Below are positions 34,150 through 46,206 of a DNA stretch of 64,000 bases, piece by piece. Both the position numbers and the translations under genes were made by a program. The notes beneath the pieces are model-generated. The model did not search any database and had not been told where the DNA came from. It worked only from the letters and a program-made list of their open reading frames with translations. The stretch is taken from positions 141,881,686-141,945,685 of the forward strand of contig CAXKWD010000005.1 of assembly GCA_964059195.1 (NCBI GenBank), given 5' to 3'. Position 1 is the first letter of the stretch, and every line of letters begins with the position of its first letter. The stretch comes from Ectobius pallidus. Its lineage: Eukaryota; Arthropoda; Insecta; Blattodea; Ectobiidae.

Positions 34150-35330
34150 AGACTTAACGAGGATCATTTGGAAAGGAAAGAACGTTTATTTCTCTAAACA
34201 TTGTTATTTAAGATAGTGGAACAAAATTGATTTTACAACATATCTGATATCTTTGCGATTTCTCTACATAGTCACTGTTCAAATTTAATCATTTTTCATA
34301 GTGTTTCACCAGCTTTTCTACACCTTCTGCATGCTCAATTGCCGCCATTTGTGTTCATCTTTCAAAATTCGAAGGAACCCATTTGGCACACACTTTTGTG
34401 TAGCCCAAATCACCACTAACAATTTCATAAAGAACTGTTCTTGAAATTTCAGGAAAGAATGAGCTTAATTCATCCATAGTGAAACATCTATCGTGTGGAA
34501 TTTTGGAATAAGTGAACTTTGCGCCCCATGCTGCTCCCCTTTCCACCAGCGCGCGGCCACTTCCCCGCCTGCTGGCTACCCCTCACGTCTTCTCCTCACT
34601 ACACCTCACGCCTAGCCACTTTTCAGAGCCAACATAATATTTCAGATTAAAAAAAATTACCCTTGCACCAAAACGGCTCTTTTCAGAGCCAACATAATAT
34701 TTCACATTTAAAAGAAAAATTACCCTTGCACCAACTCCAACATAATATTTTAGTATTATAAAAAACTATTATAAAAAAACATAATATTTAACAACAAAAA
34801 AGGACCCTTGCACCATAAATAATATTTCACAATTTTTAAAAACGATTATAAAAAACAATAAAATTTCACAAATTTTCAAATATCGAACAATTAAAAAAGA
34901 CCCTTGTACGAAACATCATATTTCACAATCTTTAAACAGATTTGAAAACAAATAATTCACAATAAAAAGACCCTTGCACCCTTATTAAAAAACAAAAAAA
35001 ATTCACAAATTATAAAAAAATATCAAACAATTAAAAAAGACCCCGACTGTTTTAAAGAATATCCCCACCCAAAACCCCTACTTTCCAGACTGGTCCCGTT
35101 AGAGAGTAGTGGTGGGGAACTCGCATGGGGCGCAATGTTCGTTTTCCCGGAATTTTTTTCTCAGTCCTTGATTTGAGTTCGTCTTTCACATCTGAAGGTT
35201 GGCACGAGCATTCTTCATCAAGAATATTTGTCCATCGACGTTAAATATGATGCATAATTTTCGAATTAAAGCTTCATTTATCACATTACCTGTTATGTAA
35301 TTTGTCTGTATATTTTGATAGGACGGACTT
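34150..35330 (-). mobile_element. Mariner element, interrupted and decayed
   Basis: On the minus strand, 35230-35120 gives a decayed helix-turn-helix linker (RWTNILDEECSCQPS, comparable to the usual RTDVHDEERSGRPS-like region). At 34540-34350 it reads CFTMDELSSFFPEISRTVLY, then GYTKVCAKWVPSNF, the conserved mariner segment before the catalytic core. The reading then jumps to the C-terminal tail near 34330-34270. The DDD catalytic part is deleted, and the middle is split by an insertion (about 34523-35138) holding an AT-rich tandem array. Confidence 0.75.
34609..35045. repeat. AT-rich tandem array with ACCCTTGCACC units
   Basis: At least six imperfect units of about 60-75 bp, each with AACATAATATTTCACA-like and ACCCTTGCACC-like blocks separated by A-runs. 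The units degenerate towards the right. The array sits inside an insertion whose ends (TTGCGCCCCATGC at about 34519 and its complement at about 35144) are inverted. Confidence 0.75.
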
Positions 35331-35681
35331 TATTCGCAAAAGAAAAAGCGTATTACACTATGAACTTACACTTGGCGGGATCATTAATTTTGTCACACAT
35401 TTTAAAGTCGCACAGATAAACAGTAAATAACTTTAGTGACTCGCTGTTTGCATCAAGACTGATGCTAAGTAATGGGAAGGTCAATGGCATGGCGGTGATT
35501 GTGGGAGAACTAGGCAGCTCATTAGATTGAAACGTTCTTTACTTTCTGAATGACCTTAATACTCAAGTGATATCCATTTTCAAGTTAATGAGATTTTCTG
35601 CTGATGTATGATTATGTATGTTGTATGTACCATTATGGCCATAGTTGATGTAATTCTGTGTTTGAAAAATATACTCATTGG

Positions 35682-36841
35682 TAGGGCAAGGCATTTAATG
35701 ACGATAAAATAGTGAAAAAATGCAAAATAAAAAATGCATTTATGACCTAAAAATAGTGAAAAAATGACACAAAATAAAAATACCAATAAATTTACCATTA
35801 TTATTTTTAATTAGTTTTTTTTCAGTAATGAATTGCTAAAAGCAATTTAGTGGATGACAGTGCGTTATATATGAATTTACAATAAAAAACTTATATGTTA
35901 CTAAAGAAGTAAGTAAATTTATACTACTTTATACTACTCTTAGTGAAAAAATATTCATTCTGAACTGACGTGCTCATCAAATTTCCCTTAGCAAATATGT
36001 GCCATAAAAAAAAATCATTATTGCTACAAGACTAACTGCTATGGTGGGGACCAGCCCTATCTCCTTAGCATTACAGTTTTAATTTTTACTAAATGAAACA
36101 ATTTGAAAATGCATCCCTAGGTGAAAGGATTATAATTAGGCCCAAATTTATTCATATATAAGAATACATCCTGTAATTTTCGTACCTTAAAATACGTAAT
36201 TTATGATAACATATAACTGATGGCCATCTTATATGGGTAAACAGGTTGACCAACACGACAAATCTTGTCTGAGATATTATATGGCACATTTTCAAAAACC
36301 TAACCTAACCTAACTGCCACTAAAATAGAATGTACCTGGTCATCCTGCTTCGACCATAATATGGCTGGCGTGTTTTATGTGTAATAAAAATGAACTGATT
36401 GAAATGGGTAAAAATACAAGATCAAGTTCTAAAAACTACGCGACCCCCTTAATCAGTTCCTTGAACGAAAATAAGTACATTTAATGAAGTTTCCAGTTCC
36501 AGGAAGGATAATTACAATGCTAAGGAAATACGCTCTACTCCTATGGTGTTTACAATAAACCTGAATTAAAATATACTATGAAATCTTGGCGGAGATTCTC
36601 AAATAAAAACGATGTCTGAAAGTAATGGAAAAGCTCCTCTCTTCCTCCACTGAAACATGACCTAAAAATGCCAAAATTGACCTAACAGTTGCCAAAAAAA
36701 GACCTATCTCTTGAAAATGATGAAAAATGCAAAAACAGATTGCTCTTATTTAATCAGTTATTTTATAATACACATATATATTCGAGCTAACTTTGAACCT
36801 TCATATAAAAAAGGTGCAAAATCATCAAATGCCTTGCCTTA
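35682..36841. mobile_element. hAT element, non-autonomous
   Basis: The termini TAGGGCAAGGCATTTAATGA and the complement of TAAGGCAAGGCATTTGATGA are flanked by CTCATTGG (35674-35681) and CTCATTAG (36842-36849), an 8-bp duplication with one mismatch. Subterminal 'gacctaaaaatg' and 'gtgaaaaaatg' words repeat at both ends. The interior shows no transposase. One end of the same family recurs at 61697-61880. Confidence 0.85.
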
Positions 36842-36918
36842 CTCATTAGTCTTGTATGAGAGTTGGGGGGGGGGGTTAGGGAAGTACAGTTGTAAAATCA
36901 CATTGGATTACAGTAAGT

Positions 36919-37320
36919 CAGGGTGTCCACTGGTCGGGAAAATCCGGGAAAAGGCCGGGAATTTTGTATGGTCGGGAAAATCCGGGAAAAGTCAATGAAT
37001 TTGTTAAACTATCCGGGAAAATTCGAAAAATTGCAAAGTGGGATCAAAAAGACTTCTAGACAATAATAGGCCTATGTGAAAGTATATTTGATTTATTTTA
37101 TTGTTCCTAATTTTTGTATCTGTTATAGCCTAAGTAATTATTCTTTACAATTACTTTTGTTATTAAAAGTTTTTCTTATTTAAAGTATGTATAATCCTGT
37201 AATTTTTCTTACACAGTTATTAGAAAGTGCTTCATATTTTGGTCGGGAATTTCTGAAATGATCAATGAAAATCAGGGAATAAGCCGGGAATTTCTTCAGT
37301 ATTACTTGGTGGACACCCTG
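36919..37320. mobile_element. CAGGGTGTCCA-type MITE, copy A
   Basis: Inverted termini CAGGGTGTCCAC and GTGGACACCCTG, with internal repeats of 'GGTCGGGAA' and 'AATCCGGGAAAA'. No clean target duplication. Its ends are shared with 39504-39856 and, more loosely, 54083-54584. Confidence 0.75.
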
Positions 37321-37479
37321 ATAAGTTAAAATCAGTTTTGTCAGAAGTTGATTGGATGTCCGGCATATTTCAGAGCAAATTGAGCCTTCTATCCCTATGA
37401 GAATGCCTTCTCAGTATCAAAACGAGAATAAGCTGGCTACACACCAGCTGCCCTAAAATTAATGTTTGGGGGAAAAAAA

Positions 37480-37511
37480 CCACACACGCACGCGCACACA
37501 CACACACACAA
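37480..37511. repeat. (CA)n microsatellite
   Basis: CACACA run with two CG interruptions. Confidence 0.9.
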
Positions 37512-37704
37512 AAGGTACCTTAAATGATTCTTGATTCACACTATTTTGCAATACAGAGTGAAGATTGGTAGAGGTTTTTACTTATAATGATAAATGCTTA
37601 CATGTGATACATGATTGAATCTCTGCCAGATGGAAGTGAAGATCAAGGGACAGACTTTGACTCATTTTGCTCCTTTTCTGTGTGGAAATGCAAGTTCCTC
37701 AAAA

Positions 37705-37979
37705 CCCTCTGTAAGTCAGTAATCCTCTCAATGGATGGGATTGTTATCAATACCTCTGTTACAATTTCTGAACATCATTCTAGAGTGGCTGTCGAGACCA
37801 GCTAATTTTACTTTGGTTACTGTGAAGGTATTTAGAGGGGCTTTAGTTGGAAAACTAGAACTGCTGGTACTTACCTATCTCCTCAGAGGTACCTGCTGCA
37901 CTTTCCACTTGGGCAGTTTTTTCTTCATATTCAGGTCTTTTCACTTCATCTTTAGCTTTATCCTTATCTTTAAATGAAA
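37705..37979 (-). CDS. Candidate two-exon coding fragment (weak)
   Basis: On the minus strand an open frame from about 37979 reads FKDKDKAKDEVKRPEYEE, continues to ESAAGTSEEI and ends at an excellent donor, ATAG|GTAAGTAC (37875). A possible next exon begins at 37708 after gacttacag and reads EGFEELAFPHRKGAK to a stop. The charged, gap-free reading plus a perfect donor suggest a real exon, but the upstream acceptor lacks a pyrimidine tract. A pseudogene is possible. Confidence 0.3.
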
Positions 37980-38506
37980 CTGTGCACTCTTACTTTCACC
38001 TTCACCACACTGCTTTCGTAAAATCATTTTAAGTGTTAAATTAATTCTTGAACACATTTGTAGAAACTAATTTCTAACAATTAATACACCAATTGCGCTG
38101 TGAACGGAATTTTGTTTAGAATAAGAAGTGTGAACAGTTGTTTTAACAATGCGTCACATGATTTGTAGCGAAGTCAGAAATACATTGAGAAGTTGGATTT
38201 TATTTTATAATTTTAGTGTCTTAATTCTGCATACAGAGTGCCTGATTGACTGTAAATCTAATATTAAATCCTTTTCTATTTTTATGCCAAGCAGTAAATC
38301 ACAATTATTTTAGCCTACATAAGATCTAACATTTAACTTGGTTTGATGCAAGCAGTCAACATTACTGTTATTTTCAAGCGGGTCAGTCTAACTCATTGTT
38401 GAAACATATCTTTCTTTCAATTCTTTTGTAGCAGCGTACATATTGCATGTTTTGGAACTTCCAGTACTCTCTTCGGACAGTTCTAAACTATTATTAAACA
38501 TACCGC

Positions 38507-38543
38507 CTTCTTCTTCTTCTTCTTCTTCTTATTATTATTATTA
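38507..38543. repeat. (TTC)n(TTA)n microsatellite
   Basis: About eight TTC units passing directly into ATT units. Confidence 0.9.
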
Positions 38544-38846
38544 AATATAGTTTTTAACATGCATTACTTCACTTGGAAGGTATTTTACCTCTTGTTGCAA
38601 GACTCTCGTGCTGAGTGGATGTACCTAGTGATCAGGTTGTCTTCTGCTCTTCTGCTCGTTTACCAAAACCAATCAATTTTACTCTGTTTTTCTAGATGCG
38701 GGAAAACACACAGAAGTAATAGTTTGGGGAAAATTGTACTTTATTCATATTTGTATTTGTTTCAGAGCAAGCGATAAATATTGTCTTTATATAATTTGAA
38801 AGCGGTTAACCGTTGAATTTCGAGAGGCAGATCATTAAAACATTAA

Positions 38847-39403
38847 GGGCCTGTACGACGACCTGCTGATATCATATTTATCTGCCAGATAGAGAACCTA
38901 TCTGGAAGTTGGCCAATAATTCCGTATTGCGATGATCTGACAAAATCTATCTAGTAAGACAATTTCCAGATAAGCTAGCAGGAGGATGGAGTGGCTGACA
39001 AGCTTCCAACTGCTAGTTAGGGAATCTTGGTTAAAACAAGATGGCAGTACGCCGAAGTTTTCTGACCACCTGAATTTTAGATCTGATGCCAGAAGATTTA
39101 ATTTTCATAAAATTGTCATTTTATGCCCACATATAAATGAAATAGAATTGAACAAATCGATTAATGCACTTAAAACGATATGTTCTTGTGTAATTTAATT
39201 GTACAAATACAAATCCGAGCTGCCGCACCTGCCGAACTACAACAAACACACCTCTTTGCTCAATGAGCTAAGAACCATTTTACATAATTTTACTGTGTTC
39301 TTCCCGATAGCAGTTCAGTGGTGGTATTACAAGGCATCTTCCAGTTAAGCTATCTGGAAGTTACGTATCTGGAGGATTTGTCGGCAGGTGGTAATACAGG
39401 CCC
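38847..39403. mobile_element. PIF/Harbinger-type MITE
   Basis: The inverted termini GGGCCTGTACGACGACCTGC and the complement of GCAGGTGGTAATACAGGCCC are flanked by TAA on both sides (38844-38846, 39404-39406), the 3-bp TWA duplication of this superfamily. Internal short palindromes (CCAGATAG..CTATCTGG) repeat several times. The 70-codon open frame inside has no recognisable motif. Confidence 0.85.
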
Positions 39404-39503
39404 TAAATAAGTTATGTTTAACCCCTTCTATTCCCTATCTACTAGATTTAATTCATTGGCGGTGTATATGTTCATGTTTCCTTGTAAAAGTACTGTGATA
39501 ATC

Positions 39504-39856
39504 CAGGGTGTCCACATTATGAAAGTCAGGAAAATTGAAATCGGTCAGGGGATTTTGTAAAGTAAAGGAAAAAGTCAGAGAAGTTTGTAAATCAATATGG
39601 AATAGTCAGGAAAAATAACTAACCCCAATGAGCGAAATGTTTTGTTCCAGTCTGCAATAAGCAATAAGTGTAAGCAATTTTTTGTTCAGTACTTGTGCTA
39701 ATCATTTCTATATTTGTTATGGAATGGAGTAGGCTGGATTTTTTTATTTTATTTGCAAAGAACCTTGAAAACATGGTTGCTTGTTATCAGAGAAATATAA
39801 ATTTCTGGTCATGGAAAGTCAGGTAAATTTATTTTGAAATTTTTGTGGACACTCTG
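39504..39856. mobile_element. CAGGGTGTCCA-type MITE, copy B
   Basis: Termini CAGGGTGTCCACA and TGTGGACACTCTG, with internal 'AGTCAGGAAAA' words. Flanks share only 5 of 8 bases (TGATAATC / TGATCGTG), so an old hAT-type duplication is possible but unproven. Confidence 0.65.
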
Positions 39857-40089
39857 TGATCGTGATTAAACAGTATTTCTAGATAATTAAAATTCAGATT
39901 GTGTAAAGTTTAAAAAATATAAAAGTGATATTTTACCAGCATTTTTGTAGGTGTTATTTTCTTATTAATATACAGTTCTTTAGTTGTTGTGTATAACAAA
40001 TAGCCAAATAAATTAAAAAATTGATCTATTTTGAATTACAGTAGTTGAATAATTTGTACATTTTTGTATCATTTGTTTCATAATTTATT

Positions 40090-40406
40090 ATTAAACTAAA
40101 CTCCGTGGTGCTACATCCCCGGAAGGACTTGGCCTACCACCCGACCGCTGCATCATCTCCCGTAGGCAGATGGCAGGATTGGGGGGCATGTGGTCAGCAT
40201 GCCGACACCCATGGCCGTTATTGGTGGTTTTCTGGACCGGAGCCGCTACTTCTCTATCAAGTAGCTCCTCAGTTTGGAATCACGAGGCTGAGTGCACCCC
40301 TACCAGACCTCCCAACCTCAGAAAAATCCGAGGAGGTACCGGGAATCGAACCCGGGCCGACGGATCTGTAGTCAGCAACGCTAACCACAAGGCCATGCCG
40401 GCGGAC
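40090..40406 (-). mobile_element. Full-length tRNA-derived SINE with 13-bp duplication
   Basis: On the minus strand it has a tRNA head with A box TGGCCTTGTGGTTA and B box GGGTTCGATTCCCGG, then a body ending in a CACGGAGTTTAGTTT-like tail. Both sides carry TTCATAATTTATT (40077-40089, 40407-40419). The two open frames crossing it on + are by-products of the repeat. It is the best-preserved copy of the family also at 18887-19130 and 52480-52612. Confidence 0.9.
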
Positions 40407-41793
40407 TTCATAATTTATTTCCTACTGTATTTACTCATGGAATTTGCACCCCTGCATAATTTGCACACCCTAATTTTAAAAAAAAATTATTTTGAACTTT
40501 ATTTTTGCTCCACACATTTTACACATTTTATTTTTGCTCCCTGTATTTTATGCAAATTTGCTATAGTTTAGTACTTCATGCACATTCTTTTACTGTAGTA
40601 GGAATTTTGGGATTGGTAGTCCTTTCACAAAGGTCAATTCACACATCCCATGGTAGGTGAAAAAAAATCCTTCGATACTGTTTCTTCAACATTGATGCTT
40701 GTACTTTAAAATTATGGTGGTACCTAAGGAGCAGTGATACAACAAAAGTGCATTGATCATTTATCAGTGTTACTGATTGTACTTTGCATTGAGTGTGCTT
40801 GTCAAAAAATTAATTAGTACATTTGTAAGTGTAATAAAGATTAGTACTATGTTAGAAAATCTACAGTTAAATAATGACTCAAGTACTGCGTTTCTAGTTA
40901 ACCGTATCACGACCTTTTTTGAAAAAACCTCCATATTTTACGTACTCCATTTTTCAGTGACCAGAATAAGGTAAAAATGTGCAAATTATGCCAGTAAATA
41001 CAGAAATAAAAAATAGAAAAGGGAAGTACAAGAATGTGTGAGTGAAAGGTTAAATGAGAAAAATCTATGCAGTCACACTATTTTAGCTATTGTTACTGCT
41101 ACTGAGTGATTGGATTACTCGCAATACTGGTAATTAATTGCTATCGGTTGCTATAGGTTGATACTTGGGTAAAACCCAAACTTAAGACTAAAACAAAAAT
41201 TTTGGGGTAGGGTGGGTGGGGATTAAAAAATGAAAGGGGCAATTATTCAAAGGTTTGCCCAGGGTGCAAAGTACTTTAACTCAGGGCCTGAATGCAGTAT
41301 TCTCCTGCAACCATCTCATCACCCCAGGCATACGGATGCATTTGAAGTGATTTAATAGTATAAGAAATACCTTCTAAATTGTATAATCACATTTATTGTG
41401 TGGCCAACATTCTGAAATACGACAATTAAATAACTCGCAAAAAACAATTTACCAATCAATGGAAGTGATGCCCATTTTCATGTAACTTGTACAGAAGACA
41501 TATCATGAATTAAGATTAAAATGACCGGCGTGGTACAGTGAAACTTCCTGATGGGGAAGTTACCTAGAAATGCATTTATAAAACTTTAATATTATTCACA
41601 TTCAAGATTAATGTATTATTAATTAGTAGAAGCACTTATTTTCAGTAAAATTTGTGTTAGATTTTGTATTCAGTAGTCATTTAGTATATTTAGTTTTGTC
41701 AACATTGTCGCTATTTTTGTAACATTTTTAAGGAACAAAAACTTCAGCAAACATTAATTTTATTTGATGCAACTGGCCTTCGTTTGAAAATTG

Positions 41794-42009
41794 TTATTTT
41801 AGATGTCTGGAGAGAATTTGAGAAGATAGCAACTCCTGAATTGAATAAAAACAAGCATTTTCAGAATTCAGTTGAGACTTAACTTCTTCCTTAATATTAT
41901 TTGTATCTTCAATTATTGATCCGAGATATTTGAATTTCTCCACTTGTTCAAATAGTTTTTCCATGTTAATTTCCAATCCAACATTCCTCCAGGCATCAAA
42001 AGGACTCAC
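41794..42009 (-). pseudogene. LINE reverse transcriptase fragment
   Basis: Minus-strand reading DAWRNVGLEIN, then KFKYLGSIIEDTNN and SENACFYSIQELLSSQ matches the segment just after the YADD box in the LINE at 25406-28080. Both ends are truncated. Confidence 0.8.
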
Positions 42010-42208
42010 TGCACTTCTCCCAATTGTGTTTATGAATATTATTAGTTGAATAGACTAATATTAACATTATTCTAATATTACAATGTACGTATCTGTTATT
42101 TAGAATGTCTGTTCTTGAGAATCAACTTGTCCTTGCATACTTATATATTTCAGCTGCAGAATTTAAATTAGTTTATATGTAAGTGTCTGTTCACTGCCAT
42201 GGTACACC

Positions 42209-42612
42209 TGCCTTCCACCCGGCATTTTTAATCTGAACCCAAGGGCTGGATTTATGAGATAGTAGTGTATAGCTTCAAATCACTAGTCTGTGCACCAAAC
42301 ATACCAGGATTGAATTTGAAACCTCTCTACAGTACTTAATGTCATGAGGACAATACTTATGTCACTATTAATATGATTCATTTATCGGATGGGGACATCA
42401 AGCCTGGTGTCTTTCGTCAAGAGTTGGCTAATGCTGGCACCCTCCTCCCTGCCTCACCTTACCACCATCACTCATACCGCACATGTAAACTTCTGCCAGT
42501 TACACATCACCATGTAATGTGGCATGTTCAAGTGGTGCATAACTTGAAAATGATCCACGATCTCGCCATCTGTCTGCCTTGATGCAGACCCCAAATACAT
42601 GAGCGCAACAGT
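42209..42612 (+). repeat. SINE-like dispersed repeat, copy 2
   Basis: Second copy of the repeat at 10420-10830, same orientation. Better preserved at its 3' end ('gccatctgtctgcc', 'aaatacatgagcgcaaca'). Confidence 0.65.
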
Positions 42613-42714
42613 GGTAGAATCGTTCAGATTTTCCCGCTGCATAAGTCAGGAGCAATGAACATAATGAAGTAACTACGGGTATATAAGCCTTTAGTACTTC
42701 CTATATAAACGTAC

Positions 42715-42920
42715 GCTGCTCCTGCATGGGCTTATGCTCCTGATTCTACTCTAAAACCACTACAGGTAGCACAAAACAAAGCTCTAAGATTAATTATTGC
42801 TCAGCCTGGTGTACAGTAACTTCACAAATTCATGAAGACTGGAAATGCCATTTTAAATAAGTGCTTAGTGATTTAATTATTCAGTTTTATGAACATCTGA
42901 AACAGGGTCCAAATACAGTA
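42715..42920 (+). pseudogene. Jockey-like reverse transcriptase fragment
   Basis: One frame reads APAWAYAPDSTLKPLQ, then QNKALRLIIAQPG, a well-conserved stretch C-terminal to the RT core of Jockey-clade LINEs. An in-frame stop follows at 42817 and the reading decays. Confidence 0.7.
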
Positions 42921-42929
42921 GTGAATAAG

Positions 42930-44640
42930 ATTGGCCAATATGATGAACATGATTTTGCACTATATCAAACCCCCAAAAAGTGTAGGATAAAGTATTTGAT
43001 GCTGAAATCCCCTGAAAAATTTTGAGTGGTGAATTTATTAATCACGAGTGATTCAAACGTTGGTGTAAACAGATTCATGTGTAGTCAGAGATCGTAAGAT
43101 TTCATGCCACAACATTCTTAGAAATATGAAAAAAAAGTGTTGGCATTCGATACACACACACATACATCTGCTGTTCAGAGGTGTCTGTTAAGAGAAGTTA
43201 CTAATTTGAAAAAAAATATAATTTTCCTGAGACTCTGAAGATGGTGATTGATTCCTTAAACTGTGAACTAATCATGTGGTGTGGGATTAGATGGAGTTTG
43301 GATAAGTTTGGATACTTCTTGAGTTGCCACAAGAGGAATGTTCACAAGTAAGTTCAGGTTTAATTCTACTCCAGATAAGTTTTTCTCCATAATGCTCTCT
43401 GAGATAAAATTTCATTAATTGTTTGCCTCCAAAGCAGAATTGCATTGTCTCAAATTTTTGACACATCTATACAGCTCACGCAATATGAAGGAAAATTGGG
43501 TGAGTCTTTAATGGGACCCGCCTTTGCGAGTAGTGAATGATAGGTGGCAATGTTGCCCAGTTCAGATAACTCCATGCCTAACAGAAGCATTATGTTGTGC
43601 AATTTCAATTGCGTAACAAAAGACTATACACAGAAACCAAAATTTCCAAGTGCACCATGAGAAAGAAGAAATGTTTCTGAAGTCAGCTGTACAAACAACA
43701 AGTGGTTGTCGAGTTATGAGGTTTTGAGTGATAAGTAACATTGATGATCTATCACACACATCCCGGGAGTAGCCGCAGGAACTCTACGCTCTCTTTCTTT
43801 CTTCTGGCAAGTGTGGTATCAGTGCACAAGGAGTTGGCAGGGATTGGCGCACACCATTTTCCTTTGTATAGCGTGAGCTGTATAATATTAGCACAAAAGA
43901 TTTTTTTTTTAAGTTCTAACACGAAGGTATGGACTTCCATCAAGGGTGTTTTTCTTTTAATCTGATGAGATAATGAGATACACACATAACTATCCAAGCA
44001 TGGATCTTGTCATTTTTCCACTTCATTTTCTGGCATAAAGTGAATGGCTGCCTTGGAGCGAACTTGATGCTACCTCACTTTCATGCAGCAGCAGTAGCGG
44101 CTCGTGGCTCAAAACAAGGGTGTGCTGCAAATACCATTTCATACAGCAATCTTAAAATATTTTTAAAAATTAGTAGTAGGCCTATCTAAACTGCTCATCT
44201 CTTAATCCATCTCTGGGAGCTCTTATGTGATTTTCTCTGCCCTAATTATTTTTTGCTAATTTCTCTCCTTTGCCTTTTGTTTGGTGACAGTGACTCTTGG
44301 TCAAGAGATGGCATAAAAGACCTAAGCTATTTAAATGGAAATGCAAAAAATTATCAGCCTACTTTTTATCTTGCATCACCCTAGCTCAAAATTTCACGAG
44401 CTGCCACTGATCTTGATAGTTCAATATTCCCATAAATCAGAGCAGAAATTTGAATGAACAATAGATAAATAAATTAGTTTTCAGTATGCTAATTTATTCC
44501 TTTAAATCTTGCCTTACTATCAACTAATCTATTATTGTTGATCGTGTTTACTGTGGTTTTGAATTAAAACTACCAAATGAAAAAAGTTGCTGGTAAATTT
44601 TTATTGTAAAGGTGAATTATATAGATAAACTTTTTTTATT
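42930..44640. other. Intergenic / probable 5' region of LRR gene 2
   Basis: No gene or element recognised. A non-coding first exon of the LRR gene at 44650 is expected here or further left. Confidence 0.4.
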
Positions 44641-44649
44641 TTTTACAGT

Positions 44650-46014
44650 ATGGAGCTGCTGTATGTTCCAGACAGTCTCATCAATCTCTCAATAGATGCA
44701 CTCGGGGAATATTTATCAGCGCTTCTGGTAGCATCTAGACATCTGGATGTCATCAATCCCATAACAGAAACACTGAAACAGCTTGAAATATCAATTCAAG
44801 AACGCATACCTCCGCCTTTAGCAGAAAATTTGACAGATAGATTAATGGCTTGCTTTTACTCTGTATGGTCTGACCGCCTTCCTGATGATGTAAGGTCACA
44901 AGCTTTGAGGACAGTCTTCCATCCGTCCATTGAAAGCATCAAATGTTTCAAAGATGACCCCCATCCAACTGCAGCTATTTCCTACTGTGGACCAATTCTG
45001 TCAAGTGATTGGAACTATGTGCCGTTGTATAAGCTCAAAAATTTAAGAATCCTAAGGATTGACTTTGATGTTTCTGATTGGACTATCACTGATGGACAAG
45101 TGTTAGAAAACCTGCAGAAATTTTCGTTTAAAGGTAATGATGATTTGTTAGAAGATCTATCTCAAGTATGTCCACAGCTGAAAAGTTTAGATGTAACAGA
45201 CTGTGACATGGCAGTAACAAACTATACCATTAACTCAGTACTGGGTTTCAACTTCTTGGAAGATCTTAATTTGGATTGCATGTATATATCAAGTGATGTG
45301 CTTATGCAGATACTGTCGTCATTGTCTGAGGAGCCTGAAAGACTGAAAAGTTTTGGTTGTTGTCGGCCTTCAGCAACTATCATTAACTTCCTTGCTGATA
45401 AATTTAGAAGTCTTTCATCGCTCTCTCTTTCTTGGATAAAAGATGGCAGTTTGACACCTCTAAAGGAATTAAACCGATTAAATAAATTATCTCTTAAATT
45501 CATGCCATTTGTTGTAACTAAAGATCTTTTAAAGGCAATAGGTTCCCAGTTACACTGTTTAGAACTTAATCAAGTATATGAAGTGGACCTTAGGATAGTT
45601 TGTGAGTGTTGTCCTTCGCTTTACTGTCTGCATTTCAAATATACCGTCAACCAAAGAAGAGGTTTCCCGATAGGCCTTTCACTTCTTCCATATGATGAAG
45701 CTTTTCCACTGCCTCATTTTGAGTGTGTGTCGTGTTTATCTTTGAAAGTGAATGTACCTGGTTTCACAAAGTATGTGGCATCCAGATTTGTGAATCTAAA
45801 ACGCTTATACGTGTTAGATGGTGGTACTGATTTTCTGTTAGATGACATCATACAACGCCGTGGTTTTAAGTGCTTGGAACATTTTTTTTGGAAATCAATT
45901 GGAAAAATCATTGAAGTATCACTGCTAGATCATCAGGCAATGATTTGGACTCATGACTTTGAAAAGGGGGAAAGATTCATCCAGACGACTAAAGTTGTAC
46001 AGTTGTCCACATGA
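44650..46014 (+). CDS. Leucine-rich-repeat protein, LRR gene 2
   Basis: A 454-residue protein with its ATG 1 nt after the acceptor tttattttttacag, exactly as in LRR gene 1. The N-terminal block (VPDSLINLSIDALGEYLSAL; later PPPLAENLTDRLMACFYS) aligns with gene 1 (SSLANEVTDKLLSC). LRRs follow from about residue 130: LKNLRILRIDF, LKSLDVTDCD, LEDLNLDC, RSLSSLSLSW, LNRLNKLSLKF, LHCLELNQV, FVNLKRLYVLDGG. Both share a late motif, GFP(E/I)(D/G)L followed by (F/P)LP.FxC(V/I). No signal or membrane segment. About 50 residues shorter than gene 1, mainly in the middle and C-terminus. Function unknown; a ligand- or substrate-recognition role is inferred from the LRR fold. Confidence 0.87.
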   Translation: MELLYVPDSLINLSIDALGEYLSALLVASRHLDVINPITETLKQLEISIQERIPPPLAENLTDRLMACFYSVWSDRLPDDVRSQALRTVFHPSIESIKCFKDDPHPTAAISYCGPILSSDWNYVPLYKLKNLRILRIDFDVSDWTITDGQVLENLQKFSFKGNDDLLEDLSQVCPQLKSLDVTDCDMAVTNYTINSVLGFNFLEDLNLDCMYISSDVLMQILSSLSEEPERLKSFGCCRPSATIINFLADKFRSLSSLSLSWIKDGSLTPLKELNRLNKLSLKFMPFVVTKDLLKAIGSQLHCLELNQVYEVDLRIVCECCPSLYCLHFKYTVNQRRGFPIGLSLLPYDEAFPLPHFECVSCLSLKVNVPGFTKYVASRFVNLKRLYVLDGGTDFLLDDIIQRRGFKCLEHFFWKSIGKIIEVSLLDHQAMIWTHDFEKGERFIQTTKVVQLST

Positions 46015-46030
46015 ACTGTATGATTTTGTA

Positions 46031-46036
46031 AATAAA
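46031..46036 (+). promoter_or_regulatory. Poly(A) signal of LRR gene 2
   Basis: AATAAA 17 nt after the stop codon. Confidence 0.5.
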
Positions 46037-46206
46037 TTTGACATAGCTTTACATTTACTATTTTATGTAGTTCTTGTTAGTATTCAAAATTATTGTGATT
46101 TTAATTCTAAAAGTATCAGATTTATTGTCTACAGTTCCAGACAAATTTACATGCAGTAAATTATGGGCTTGCAGTAAAATGTTAATAATCAAAGTTCTTT
46201 TATTGG

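Noticed and set aside
40105..40571. Two overlapping + strand open frames of 88 and 133 codons
   Set aside because: Both run across the minus-strand SINE 40090-40406 and its flank. They are repeat by-products.
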